Shown: positions 52,391 through 60,740, counted from the first letter of the stretch. The stretch is DNA of 64,000 nt from JAHEJA01 sp965656445 (GCA_965656445.1 CBFHKO010000002.1:258449-322448); one strand, 5' to 3'. Notes: generated from the letters alone by a model not told the origin. Numbers and translations: made by a program.

Positions 52391-52438
52391 TGTAAATTAT
52401 TACACATTATCGTTACATTAATTGTAAATTAATTTACA
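52391..52438. promoter_or_regulatory. Cluster of TGTAA/TTACA operator half-sites
   Basis: The gap between the Liv binding-protein gene and the ScfR-type gene holds five half-sites: TGTAA at 52391-52395 and 52423-52427, TTACA at 52400-52404, 52413-52417 and 52434-52438. The last pair forms the perfect 16-bp palindrome TGTAAATTAATTTACA (52423-52438); the first pair is TGTAA-N4-TTACA. A dyad array at a divergent promoter next to an XRE-family gene suggests autoregulation; binding is inferred. Confidence 0.65.
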
Positions 52439-52478
52439 CTGCCGTGCAGAATGGCTTTGAAAACATGAAAGGATTCTC

Positions 52479-53780
52479 ATGTCGGGACTTGGTTCAATTG
52501 GGGCGAGAATTCGGGATACTCGGGTATCCCAAGGGATACGTCAGGCTCAACTGGCCCAATTGGTCGATATTTCACCGTCCTATTTGAATTTGATCGAACA
52601 TGATCGGCGCAGAATCGGCGGAAAACTCTTGCTCAAGTTCGCAGAAGTGCTCGGGGTTGAGGTTTCTGTTCTAAGTGCAGGCGCGGGGGCTGCGATTGTT
52701 GGCCGTCTCATGGAGGTTAATGCCAGCCATGGCGGGGATATTGAGGATGCTGAAGCTTCGGCTAATGAGTTTGCCTCGCGCTTTGCTGAGTGGGCCGATC
52801 TGTTGGTCGGGCTCGACCGTCAGGTGCGCGTTCTCGAGCAAACAGTGGACACGCTAACAGATAGGCTTGCGCATGACCCCCATCTCGCGGCCTCGCTGCA
52901 TGAAGTTTTAACGACGGTCACCGCCATTAAATCAACCAGTTCGATTTTGGCCGATACAGATGAAATCGAAGTCGAGTGGCAAAACAGGTTTCACCGAAAC
53001 TTAAATGAAGACAGTAGCAGATTAGCAGATAGTGCCTCGGCTTTGGTGGATTACTTGGACGGTGCTAGTCGGGATCAGCGCACTAATAGCGTTCCGCAAG
53101 AGGCGCTTGAAGCGGCCTTTGAAACACGCGGGTTTCATTTTCCCGAAATTGAGAATGACCCGCGTCAGATTCCAGCTCTTATCAAGCAACTTGATCTCTC
53201 TCAGAGTGCAGCGCGTCACCTCGCGCATGCCTTTTTCGAACAATATTGCACGGATGCTTTGGAATTTCCGATGGAGCAGGTGCGCGTTTCTGTTATTCAG
53301 CATGGACCGGATCCGATAGCAATTGCACAATCCTACAAGCTTGACCTTTCTTTGGTCATGCGGCGCCTTGCCTATCTCCCCGAAGACTTGGTGGGGCCAA
53401 TCGGCTTTGTGTCCTGTGACAGTTCAGGAAGCTTTCTGTCCCGTAAACCTGTGCGTGGCTTTCATATTCCCCGCTTTGGGTCCGCCTGTGCGATCTGGCC
53501 ATTGTTTGAGGCAATGCTCAGCCCCCATCGCCCCATCCTGCAGCGGGTCACGCATACGGGCCGAGAAGGGGGCACCTTTGATGTGATCGCATTGGCGCAG
53601 TTCCCAAGTGGCATTCCCTCTCACAACACAATCGTTGCACAGTCGTCTATGTTGATAATTCCCGTGACAGAGCAACACGGTAATATCCCCGTGCGCCGCG
53701 TTGGCGCCGCGTGTCGTGTGTGTTCGATTGTTGAGTGTGAAAATAGACGAGAGCCGTCAATCTTGGGAGAAGGCTTTTGA
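52479..53780 (+). CDS. Short-chain fatty acyl-responsive XRE regulator (ScfR/RamB-type)
   Basis: This 433-residue protein has an N-terminal Cro/C1 helix-turn-helix (GARIRDTRVSQGIRQAQLAQLVDISPSYLNLIEHDRRRIGGKLLLKFAEVL, residues 8-58), a long helical middle and a C-terminal DUF2083-type domain with the cysteine cluster RRVGAACRVCSIVEC. This architecture is that of short-chain acyl-CoA-responsive regulators (RamB, MccR, PccR, ScfR), which control acetate, propionate and glyoxylate-bypass genes. It is divergent from the Liv-acsA operon with a palindrome array between, consistent with that role. Confidence 0.9.
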   Translation: MSGLGSIGARIRDTRVSQGIRQAQLAQLVDISPSYLNLIEHDRRRIGGKLLLKFAEVLGVEVSVLSAGAGAAIVGRLMEVNASHGGDIEDAEASANEFASRFAEWADLLVGLDRQVRVLEQTVDTLTDRLAHDPHLAASLHEVLTTVTAIKSTSSILADTDEIEVEWQNRFHRNLNEDSSRLADSASALVDYLDGASRDQRTNSVPQEALEAAFETRGFHFPEIENDPRQIPALIKQLDLSQSAARHLAHAFFEQYCTDALEFPMEQVRVSVIQHGPDPIAIAQSYKLDLSLVMRRLAYLPEDLVGPIGFVSCDSSGSFLSRKPVRGFHIPRFGSACAIWPLFEAMLSPHRPILQRVTHTGREGGTFDVIALAQFPSGIPSHNTIVAQSSMLIIPVTEQHGNIPVRRVGAACRVCSIVECENRREPSILGEGF

Positions 53781-53849
53781 CTTTGCCTGCGGAAATGGTG
53801 TTAAGTTACTGAAAATACAAGGCGCCCATATGCCGATAGGGAGAAGTAT

Positions 53850-54218
53850 ATGAGCAAAACAGTTCTTTTGATTGAAGATGAACCGAACATAAAAGAAGCG
53901 TTAAACTTTTTGCTGACCCGTGATGGTTGGACAGTTTTGATGCATTCAAACGGTCACGATGCCAATCAGGTGATTGATGACAAGAAACCTGATCTTGTAA
54001 TTTTGGATGTCATGTTACCTGGAAAAAGTGGCTTTGATATATTGCGCGATCTGCGAATGACCTATGCGCACACGGACTTGCCCGTTCTGATGTTAACGGC
54101 CCGTGGACAAACTAAGGATCGTGAAATGGCCAAAGAGTTAGGGGCCAATAAGTTCATGATTAAGCCCTTTTCTAATACAGAAGTCCGCGAGGCTGTCCGC
54201 GAATTGGTTGGTCAATGA
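53850..54218 (+). CDS. Stand-alone response regulator receiver protein
   Basis: This 122-residue CheY-like receiver has acidic residues Glu9, Asp10 and Glu11, phospho-acceptor Asp53 (DLVILDVMLPG), conserved Thr83 (LMLTARG) and Lys105 (MIKPFS). There is no DNA-binding or enzyme domain. It is followed, with a 4-base ATGA overlap, by a small membrane protein and then the kinase. It may be a phosphotransfer partner or a protein-interaction switch for the kinase. CrbR-type partners in other bacteria carry a LuxR-type domain, which is missing here. Confidence 0.92.
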   Translation: MSKTVLLIEDEPNIKEALNFLLTRDGWTVLMHSNGHDANQVIDDKKPDLVILDVMLPGKSGFDILRDLRMTYAHTDLPVLMLTARGQTKDREMAKELGANKFMIKPFSNTEVREAVRELVGQ

Positions 54219-54493
54219 GCCAAAAACCGAACCAAGTTTTTTTGGAGAAATCAAATTACCGTATGCGCCGGATCATTGACGCGGTGCGGTTGCTTCCCTT
54301 TTTGGGTCTGTTCTTCTTGGCAATTCCTCTATTATGGGGAAACGAGCAAAACACGCATTTGACCAGCTCGACGATGATCTACTTCTTTTTGATCTGGTTT
54401 TTGTTGATTGGTGTAACCGCTTGGTTATCACGCCTGCTCGGTAACGCGGGGGACAAAGGAGAGGGCGATAGATCTGGGATTGATCTGCAATGA
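54215..54493 (+). CDS. Small two-helix membrane protein
   Basis: This 92-residue protein has two hydrophobic helices, about residues 24-43 (LLPFLGLFFLAIPLLWG) and 53-73 (STMIYFFLIWFLLIGVTAWLS), with a basic segment RMRRIIDAVR before the first and an acidic tail. I do not recognise a family. It overlaps the receiver upstream and the kinase downstream by 4 bases each, so it is translationally coupled and probably a subunit of the same signalling complex. SSS transporters such as ActP (acetate) have a comparable two-helix partner (YjcH), which makes that a plausible reading. Confidence 0.82.
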   Translation: MSQKPNQVFLEKSNYRMRRIIDAVRLLPFLGLFFLAIPLLWGNEQNTHLTSSTMIYFFLIWFLLIGVTAWLSRLLGNAGDKGEGDRSGIDLQ

Positions 54494-57150
54494 TGTTGAA
54501 TATCCTCATTGCGATCTGCAGCGGTTATGTCGTGTTGCTGTTTGCTGTGGCCTTTATGGCAGAGCGGTCTGCTCGACGGGGAAAGGGTCATTGGCTGCGA
54601 TCCTCGTTCATTTATACGCTGTCGTTGTCCGTCTATTGTACTGCATGGACCTTTTATGGCGCGGTTGGCTATGCGGCACGATCTGGGTTAGAGTTTTTGA
54701 CCATTTACCTTGGTCCATCGCTCATCATGTTTGGGTGGTGGTGGGTCTTGCGCCGCTTGGTCCGCATTGGACGCGCGCAACGTGTCACGTCGATTGCTGA
54801 TTTGTTATCATCACGGTTTGGGAAATCAAATTTACTGGCGATCATAGTGACGGTTTTAGCTGTTGTAGGGACCACCCCATACATCGCGCTACAGCTGCAA
54901 TCTGTGACCCTATCGTTCGAAGTCTTTGCCATAGCGGGCAACGAAACGGGCTGGTTGCCAACACAATCCAGCATAGCACTTTGGGTTGCCAGTGGATTGG
55001 CCTTGTTCACGATCTTGTTTGGAACGCGTAATTTAGATGTAAATGAACGTCATCACGGCGTCGTTATGGCCATCGCGGTAGAGGCCTTGGTCAAGCTCTT
55101 TGCCTTGCTCGCTGTGGGGGCATTTGTGGTCTGGGGCATCGCTGGGGGGATTGGGGAAACCTTGTCACGCATTGATGCGTCCAGCCTTGCTGAAATACCG
55201 ATTAACGAAGGACGATGGACAGCGATCACATTCCTATCGGCGGCCGCATTTATTTGTCTGCCCCGCATGTTCCAAGTTCTCGTCGTTGAAAACGAAAACG
55301 AAACTCATTTGCGCACAGCATCTTGGGCCTTTCCGACCTATGTTTTGCTGATGTCGTTATTTGTGGTTCCCATTGCTGTCATCGGGCTTGAAACGCTCCC
55401 TGAGGGAGCAAACCCGGATCTCTTCGTCCTCAGTTTGCCGCTTCACTTTGGTAATGAAGGCTTGGCCATTCTTTCCTTTTTAGGGGGATTTTCCTCGGCG
55501 ACCTCGATGGTCATTGTGGCCTCACTTGCGCTATCAACTATGGTGTCAAACCATATCGTCATGCCGTTGTGGTTACGACTTGGGGCAGGGGGCGCCAGCG
55601 TTTCTGGGGACGTGCGCAAAGTCATCCTTATCACGAGACGAAGTTCAATCGCTGCGATCTTATTCTTGGGATACCTCTATTTCATTATGTCGGGCGGTGG
55701 ATCGGCCCTTGCGGCGATCGGTTTGATTTCCTTCACAGGGGTTGTCCAAGTCCTGCCAGCATTGCTAGGAGGACTGTTTTGGCGCGGTGCGACGCGGCTT
55801 GGGGCGATTTCTGGGGTCGTCGTGGGATTTGCGATTTGGCTGTACACGTTGTTTCTACCGAGCTTTGGTGAGGATGTGTTGTTGTCCTCTGAGCTGTTAG
55901 AGTTTGGTCCGCTGGGTATTATGTGGCTGCGCCCTCAGTCGCTCTTTGGCTTGGATGGCATGGACCCATTGGTGCATGGAATTTTCTGGAGCCTGTCGTT
56001 AAACACACTGGCCTTCATGATCCTTTCCTTAGTTACCTTTCCAAGCCCAATTGAACGCTTACAGGGCGCGCAATTCGTGAATGTCTTTGATCATTCCTCT
56101 AGTCCCAAAAGCTGGTCAGGTCGCTTTGCGCCGAGTGAGGACCTCATGGTGATGACACAGCGCATATTGGGCCCCAAAGATGCGCAGAACCTCTTTCAAG
56201 AGGCGGCAAAGAAACAGGGTTTGTCTGGGTATCTTCCTGAACCGACACCAGAATTTTTAAGCGTATTAGAGCGTGAGCTTGCAGGGTCTGTCGGGGCTGC
56301 AACAGCGCATGCGATGATTGGACAAATTGTGGGGGGCATGTCAGTATCTGTGCGCGATTTGATGGCGGTTGCGGATGAAACCGCACAGATGATGGAATAC
56401 TCAAGCCGACTTGAGGCCCAACAACAGGAACTTAGCCTAACAGCAGGGAAACTACGCGAAGCAAATGAAAAGCTCACGCGCATGTCGCATCAAAAGGATG
56501 CGTTTTTGTCCCAAATTAGCCACGAACTGCGCACGCCCATGACCTCAATTCTGGCGTTTGCGGAAATTTTGCGAGACGAGGCCGATCAAAATGATGGACA
56601 ATATGCTTCGATCATTCACGAAGAGGCCATTCGATTGACCCGCTTGTTAGATGACCTTTTGGATTTGAGTGTTCTGGAAAATGGGCAGGTGAATTTGAAC
56701 ATTTCAGACGTTGCCCTTCCTGAATTGGTTAACCGGTCCATTCAAACTGTTCTCGCGGGACAAGCGCCGAATGATTTTCAAGTGGATGTAGCCGTATCAA
56801 CATCCTTGCCAACGCTTAGCACGGATGCTGATCGCTTGGGACAGGTCTTTATTAACCTTGTGTCCAATGCGCGGAAATATTGTGATGCGGTCAATCCGAG
56901 CCTAAGAATTGTGTCCTATCGAACTGTCGATAAAATATTTTTGGACTTTATCGACAATGGCAGCGGCGTTCCCAAAGAAGCGCAAGACATGATTTTTGAG
57001 AAATTTTCCCGTATTGGCGAACAAAAGGCGGGTGGCGCTGGGCTCGGCTTGGCGATTTGTCGGGAAATTATGCATCGATTGGGTGGTGATATTGTTTACC
57101 TTCCTGGTCAAGGTGGAGGCGCCTTTCGGATAATTGTTCCGATTTCTTAA
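54490..57150 (+). CDS. Sensor histidine kinase with sodium/solute symporter domain (CrbS/CbrA-like)
   Basis: This 886-residue hybrid of a transporter and a kinase has an SSS (SLC5) domain of about 13 helices at residues 1-520, a STAC-like linker around 555-610 (GPKDAQNLFQEAAKKQGL), a coiled region at 630-665, HisKA with phospho-acceptor His678 (QISHELRTPMTSI), and a HATPase with the N box NLVSNARKYCDA and G boxes DNGSGVPKEA and GAGLGLAICREIM. CrbS in Pseudomonas and Vibrio uses this layout to control acs; CbrA is related. Location beside acsA and ScfR suggests acetate or short-chain-acid sensing, but the ligand is unproven. Confidence 0.9.
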   Translation: MMLNILIAICSGYVVLLFAVAFMAERSARRGKGHWLRSSFIYTLSLSVYCTAWTFYGAVGYAARSGLEFLTIYLGPSLIMFGWWWVLRRLVRIGRAQRVTSIADLLSSRFGKSNLLAIIVTVLAVVGTTPYIALQLQSVTLSFEVFAIAGNETGWLPTQSSIALWVASGLALFTILFGTRNLDVNERHHGVVMAIAVEALVKLFALLAVGAFVVWGIAGGIGETLSRIDASSLAEIPINEGRWTAITFLSAAAFICLPRMFQVLVVENENETHLRTASWAFPTYVLLMSLFVVPIAVIGLETLPEGANPDLFVLSLPLHFGNEGLAILSFLGGFSSATSMVIVASLALSTMVSNHIVMPLWLRLGAGGASVSGDVRKVILITRRSSIAAILFLGYLYFIMSGGGSALAAIGLISFTGVVQVLPALLGGLFWRGATRLGAISGVVVGFAIWLYTLFLPSFGEDVLLSSELLEFGPLGIMWLRPQSLFGLDGMDPLVHGIFWSLSLNTLAFMILSLVTFPSPIERLQGAQFVNVFDHSSSPKSWSGRFAPSEDLMVMTQRILGPKDAQNLFQEAAKKQGLSGYLPEPTPEFLSVLERELAGSVGAATAHAMIGQIVGGMSVSVRDLMAVADETAQMMEYSSRLEAQQQELSLTAGKLREANEKLTRMSHQKDAFLSQISHELRTPMTSILAFAEILRDEADQNDGQYASIIHEEAIRLTRLLDDLLDLSVLENGQVNLNISDVALPELVNRSIQTVLAGQAPNDFQVDVAVSTSLPTLSTDADRLGQVFINLVSNARKYCDAVNPSLRIVSYRTVDKIFLDFIDNGSGVPKEAQDMIFEKFSRIGEQKAGGAGLGLAICREIMHRLGGDIVYLPGQGGGAFRIIVPIS

Positions 57151-57213
57151 AGGTCCTGCATAAATGATTTCGTAACTCTTTCACGTCAATGTGCCCAGAT
57201 AACGGTCCGTAGA

Positions 57214-58200
57214 ATGCGGTGTGCAAGTGGTATGATCGAACAAGCTAGCGAAACAAAACGGCGACTACTCGCGACGGCGTCTTCTGCCTCTGTTGGGAAA
57301 GTTGCGGATATACAAAATACATTGCGCCGCGCGCTTACTCAGAGCTTGTTTGACGTCGCCAATCTCATGACGCGAGTGGAGCGTATTGGTCAAAAAAGAG
57401 TGGATGCGCAAAATTTGGCGTCTCAGCTTACCGAAGTGTGCCTCATTGGCGTTGTGCAAAGTGATCAAAGCCAATCAGGCTTTGTGGCCCTTGAGACATC
57501 GGTGGTCAATGCGATTGTCCAAATGCAAACTATCGGCTATTTACCTGCGCCCCGCGGCGACCATAGAAAGGCCACGCTAGGCGAGGCGGCATTGGTGTCC
57601 CCCGCTATAGACAGGATTTTTCAAACGTCTTCGGGGCGCTTGCCCGATGATATTCCACAGTTTCATTTTGCCCATAGGCTTCCTGATGCAAAACAGCTCG
57701 CTCTTGGCGCGGGGGACCAACGGTTTGATGTCTTTGATTTCACCCTGTTCTTCGACAATGACATACAGGGGCGAATTATTCTTGCCTTGCCATTTGCACC
57801 CGAAAGTAATCCAGAACATGCCGAATTTGACAAATCAGATGATCTGCATACCTATCAACTCAATTTGCCAGTTGAGATGACGGCTGTGATTTACAATGAG
57901 ATTCGCCACCTCGGGGATGTGTCTGGATGGCGGGTTGGGCATGAATTTGTGCTGGGGCCGGAAGTTCTCTTTAATGTTTCGGTTAAATCAGCAGGAGGGC
58001 GCACGGAATTCCATGCACAGCTTGGCCAAGCGGAGGGGAATAGAGCATTGAGGCTCTATTTGGATGACATGCCCGAAGTAGACGATGTTATGCCCATGCC
58101 ACTACCACCCCAAATAGAGGCCCCCAAAGAGGACAATAAAGTCGCCATTGAAGATGGCGAAGACCTGAGCGATTTAGATTTTGAAGACTTGGAAATTTAG
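57214..58200 (+). CDS. FliM/FliN (SpoA)-like protein
   Basis: This 328-residue protein has a C-terminal region at about 225-290 resembling the SpoA domain of FliM/FliN: VEMTAVIYNEIRHLGDVSGWRVGHEFVLG followed by VSVKSAGGRTEFHAQLGQAEGNRALRLY. The N-terminal part is divergent from FliM (IQNTLRRALTQSLFDVANLMTRVERI, QSDQSQSGFVALETSVVNAIVQMQTIG). A proline- and acid-rich tail ends it. No flagellar genes are nearby. The start is uncertain; ATG 57232 is an alternative. It may belong to the flagellar switch or be an unrelated SpoA-fold protein. Confidence 0.65.
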   Translation: MRCASGMIEQASETKRRLLATASSASVGKVADIQNTLRRALTQSLFDVANLMTRVERIGQKRVDAQNLASQLTEVCLIGVVQSDQSQSGFVALETSVVNAIVQMQTIGYLPAPRGDHRKATLGEAALVSPAIDRIFQTSSGRLPDDIPQFHFAHRLPDAKQLALGAGDQRFDVFDFTLFFDNDIQGRIILALPFAPESNPEHAEFDKSDDLHTYQLNLPVEMTAVIYNEIRHLGDVSGWRVGHEFVLGPEVLFNVSVKSAGGRTEFHAQLGQAEGNRALRLYLDDMPEVDDVMPMPLPPQIEAPKEDNKVAIEDGEDLSDLDFEDLEI

Positions 58201-58622
58201 CTGTCTTGAAGTGCGTTCAGCGTTGGGCGCAGCCCTTCAAGTGGATAGCCAGCCTTTTGACACGTATCTAAGATATCATCCACTGGCATCTCTTTTGCCA
58301 CACCAATAGCCCAAATAACGGTACTCCGAGTACCGGAGGCACAATAGGCCAAGACTGGTCCCTCAGAATTCGCGATGAGGTCTTTTTGCGTTTGTGCTAC
58401 GTCGAGCGTCATTGCATTATGCGTTAGCGGCAAATAGGCGAACTCCAAACCAGCATCTTTGGCGGCTTGTTCCATAACGCTTGATTGTAGCTCAGGTGGG
58501 TTTTCTACATCGGGACGATTACAAATGACTTTGTGTATTCCGAACGCCTTGATTTCAGCAAAGCTATCAGGTGAAATCTGTGGGGACGTGAAGTAAGTTT
58601 CGCTGATGGGCGCGGCAGTCAT
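58197..58622 (-). CDS. DUF442/TIGR01244-family phosphatase-like sulfur transferase
   Basis: This 141-residue protein of the dual-specificity-phosphatase fold (DUF442, N-terminal part of Blh in other bacteria) has the P-loop CASGTRS with Cys94 and Arg99 (C-x4-R with one insertion: LAYCASGTRSTVIW), which in this family is proposed to act as a sulfur- or phosphate-transfer site. It is the last gene of the persulfide operon with the YeeE halves and the metallo-hydrolase, so it probably handles sulfane sulfur. The opening is IKAFGIHKVICNRPDVENPPE. It overlaps the SpoA-like gene by 4 bases at the stop. Confidence 0.85.
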   Translation of the reverse strand: MTAAPISETYFTSPQISPDSFAEIKAFGIHKVICNRPDVENPPELQSSVMEQAAKDAGLEFAYLPLTHNAMTLDVAQTQKDLIANSEGPVLAYCASGTRSTVIWAIGVAKEMPVDDILDTCQKAGYPLEGLRPTLNALQDS

Positions 58623-58698
58623 GTGATAATCTCCTTGTGGTGCAAAACACCTTATCGCGTTTGTGCCGCAGACACGAGACCTGCGGCACAGAAAGTTT

Positions 58699-59115
58699 TT
58701 ACGTGCCTAATGCGCGTTTTGCAAAAGGCGCAAGCCCCATGCCAACAAGCATTGCCGCAACGAAGATCAAAATTGATGGTCCACCGAATGCAAATGACGC
58801 CATTGCTGGACCTGGGCACAACCCAGCCAATCCCCAGCCTGCACCAAACATGATTGATCCGATAATCAAATCACGACCAAATTCGTTTTTCGAAGGCTCT
58901 GGAAATGACCCTCCCGCGAGCGGTGTTCTGTTTTTGGTGAAGAGCCATGCAATCGCCATTGGGATCATCGCACCGCCCATAACAAAGGCGAGAGTCGGGT
59001 CCCAATTCCCAAAGACATCAAGCCAACCTTGAACCTTGTTCGTATCGGTCATTCCTGACACCAACAAGCCTGTTCCGAAGAGGGCACCAGATAAGAGCGC
59101 TATTACGTTTCTCAT
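58699..59115 (-). CDS. YeeE/YedE half-transporter (DUF6691)
   Basis: This 138-residue membrane protein of four helices is the C-terminal half of a split YeeE/YedE sulfur transporter. It starts MRNVIALLSGALFGTGLLVSGMTDTNKVQGWLDVFG and has the conserved GLCPGPAMASF motif, with its Cys in the pore. Its ATG overlaps the stop of the other half (TAATG at 59115), so the two are made together as a heterodimeric sulfur-compound channel. It is part of the persulfide-detoxification operon. Confidence 0.9.
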   Translation of the reverse strand: MRNVIALLSGALFGTGLLVSGMTDTNKVQGWLDVFGNWDPTLAFVMGGAMIPMAIAWLFTKNRTPLAGGSFPEPSKNEFGRDLIIGSIMFGAGWGLAGLCPGPAMASFAFGGPSILIFVAAMLVGMGLAPFAKRALGT

Positions 59116-59540
59116 TAGATTATTCCCAACATGTTTCTAAAGACAACGACGCTTAGTCCGCCGGCCAAGATGTAAACGACAGTGGCTGCCATACCGCGCA
59201 AGGACAGGCGAGAGATGCCGCACACACCATGCCCTGATGTGCACCCATTTGCGATCCGTGTGCCAAGTCCAACCAAGAGGCCTGCGCCAATGAGGACAGC
59301 GACGTTAGACGTCACATTTGTCGCTGAGCGGTCCCAGAATTGAACGATGATCAATGGCGTCGCAATCAATCCAGCCAAAAAGAAGACACGCTCCATCAGT
59401 GTGTTCCGGCCTGATCCGTCGATCAGTCCACCAATAATCCCACTGGCCCCCATCACACGGCCATTGCCGAGCAAATAAAGCGCGCCAGCGCTGCCAATGA
59501 TGAGGCCTCCAATAAGCCCATATATCCAGTCAAGTTGCAC
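59115..59540 (-). CDS. YeeE/YedE half-transporter
   Basis: This 141-residue membrane protein of four helices is the N-terminal half of the split YeeE transporter. Its motifs are GLIGGLIIGSAGALYLLGNGRVMGASGIIGGL and RIANGCTSGHGVCGISRLSLRGMAATV, the second being the pore cysteine motif. It likely moves thiosulfate, sulfite or related sulfur species. It lies between the persulfide dioxygenase and the other half, with which it overlaps by one base. Confidence 0.92.
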   Translation of the reverse strand: MQLDWIYGLIGGLIIGSAGALYLLGNGRVMGASGIIGGLIDGSGRNTLMERVFFLAGLIATPLIIVQFWDRSATNVTSNVAVLIGAGLLVGLGTRIANGCTSGHGVCGISRLSLRGMAATVVYILAGGLSVVVFRNMLGII

Positions 59541-59571
59541 GGTAATCCCCCATGGTGTTGTTTCGGTTTGG

Positions 59572-60435
59572 TTATAGTTTGTTCACAGGAACTTTTAGAA
59601 AGACCTGACCCGTGTCATCGGGGTCTGGCATATGCCCTGCGCGCATATTGGTTTGCAGCGATGGAATGATGAGCTTGGGCATCGCCAAAGTTGCATCTCG
59701 TTCGTCGCGCATTTTGACAAACCCGTCCTGAGTTTGCCCCTCTGCAATATGAATGTTTTTGGCCTTTTGTTCGCCGACTGTCGTTTCCCAGGCATAGTCT
59801 TCGCGACCGGGGGCCTTGTAATCATGCCCTACAAAGATGCGTGTCTCTTCGGGCAAAGATAGGATTTTTTGAACCGACTGAAACAGCATTTCAGAGGATC
59901 CCCCAGGGAAATCACAACGCGCGGTCCCAAAATCAGGCATAAACAAGGTATCACCCACAAAGGCCGCATCGCCGACGACATAGGTCAAGCAGGCTGGTGT
60001 GTGTCCAGGTGTGTGCATGACATCGGCGCGCATTTGCCCGATTTGCAGGCTATCACCGTCTTTGAAGAGTTGATCAAATTGGCTTCCGTCTCTTTGAAAG
60101 TCTGTCCCTTCGTTAAAGACTTTGCCAAAGGTGTCCTGCACTGTGGTGATTTGATCGCCGATCCCAATTTTGCCGCCCAAACGGTCCTGAAGGTAGGGGG
60201 CGGCGGAAAGGTGATCCGCATGCACATGGCTTTCTAAAAGCCATTGTACGTCTAGCGCGTTTTCTTGAACGAATTGAATGATTTTATCGGCGGATGCTGT
60301 ATCGGTGCGTCCAGAGGCATAATCAAAATCTAGCACACTGTCTATTATTGCGCATGCACTGCCCTGTGGATCGCGCACGACATATGAGACTGTAAAGGTC
60401 GCGTCATCAAAAAACGCAGTTACCTCTGGTGTCAT
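59572..60435 (-). CDS. Persulfide dioxygenase-type metallo-beta-lactamase-fold protein (ETHE1/Blh)
   Basis: This 287-residue MBL-fold enzyme has the HVHADH metal motif at 70-75 (WLLESHVHADHLSAAP), the HTPGHTPACLTYVVGDAAFVGDTLFMPDFGTARCDFPGG block and FVGHDYKAPG. This pattern is that of persulfide dioxygenases of the ETHE1/SdoA/Blh group, which oxidise glutathione persulfide to sulfite. I start at ATG 60435 (MTPEVTAFFDD) because GAGGAG lies just upstream; a longer frame to 60507 is less likely. It heads the operon with the split YeeE and the DUF442 genes. No BigR/SqrR gene is adjacent. Confidence 0.9.
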   Translation of the reverse strand: MTPEVTAFFDDATFTVSYVVRDPQGSACAIIDSVLDFDYASGRTDTASADKIIQFVQENALDVQWLLESHVHADHLSAAPYLQDRLGGKIGIGDQITTVQDTFGKVFNEGTDFQRDGSQFDQLFKDGDSLQIGQMRADVMHTPGHTPACLTYVVGDAAFVGDTLFMPDFGTARCDFPGGSSEMLFQSVQKILSLPEETRIFVGHDYKAPGREDYAWETTVGEQKAKNIHIAEGQTQDGFVKMRDERDATLAMPKLIIPSLQTNMRAGHMPDPDDTGQVFLKVPVNKL

Positions 60436-60524
60436 AGTGATACTCCTCTTGTTCAGCGGATCATATAAAAATCTATGAATGTGTTTCAAGGGGAATGTCT
60501 GATGCATGTACAGATGACACTTTA

Positions 60525-60740
60525 TCAGCTGAAAAAGATGCCCAAGATAACAAGCATCAAGCCTATGACAGACAAAAATAAGGAGCCAAGGTTTAGGGGT
60601 AAAGCCTTTTGAAGCGTTGCTTTCATCTCGTCATCGGGCAAATTTTTGCGTTTCGCCTTGGCCACAAAGACAATGCACCAGATTAAACCAATTAGCCCAA
60701 TGAGTGAAAGGACCACTCCACCAGAAATCAAATAGCCCAT
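60525..60740 (-). CDS. Small two-helix membrane protein, unknown
   Basis: This 71-residue protein has helices at about 4-26 (LISGGVVLSLIGLIGLIWCIVFV) and 47-70, with a charged loop KAKRKNLPDDEMKATLQKA between. It has the look of widespread uncharacterised short membrane proteins of Rhodobacteraceae. It is upstream of, and in the same direction as, the persulfide operon, about 90 bases before its start, but a functional link is not shown. Confidence 0.75.
   Translation of the reverse strand: MGYLISGGVVLSLIGLIGLIWCIVFVAKAKRKNLPDDEMKATLQKALPLNLGSLFLSVIGLMLVILGIFFS

Noticed and set aside
60436..60524. SoxR/BigR operator before the persulfide dioxygenase gene
   Set aside because: Only a half match (ATAA-N8-GAAT at 60465-60480) is present; too weak to list as a feature.
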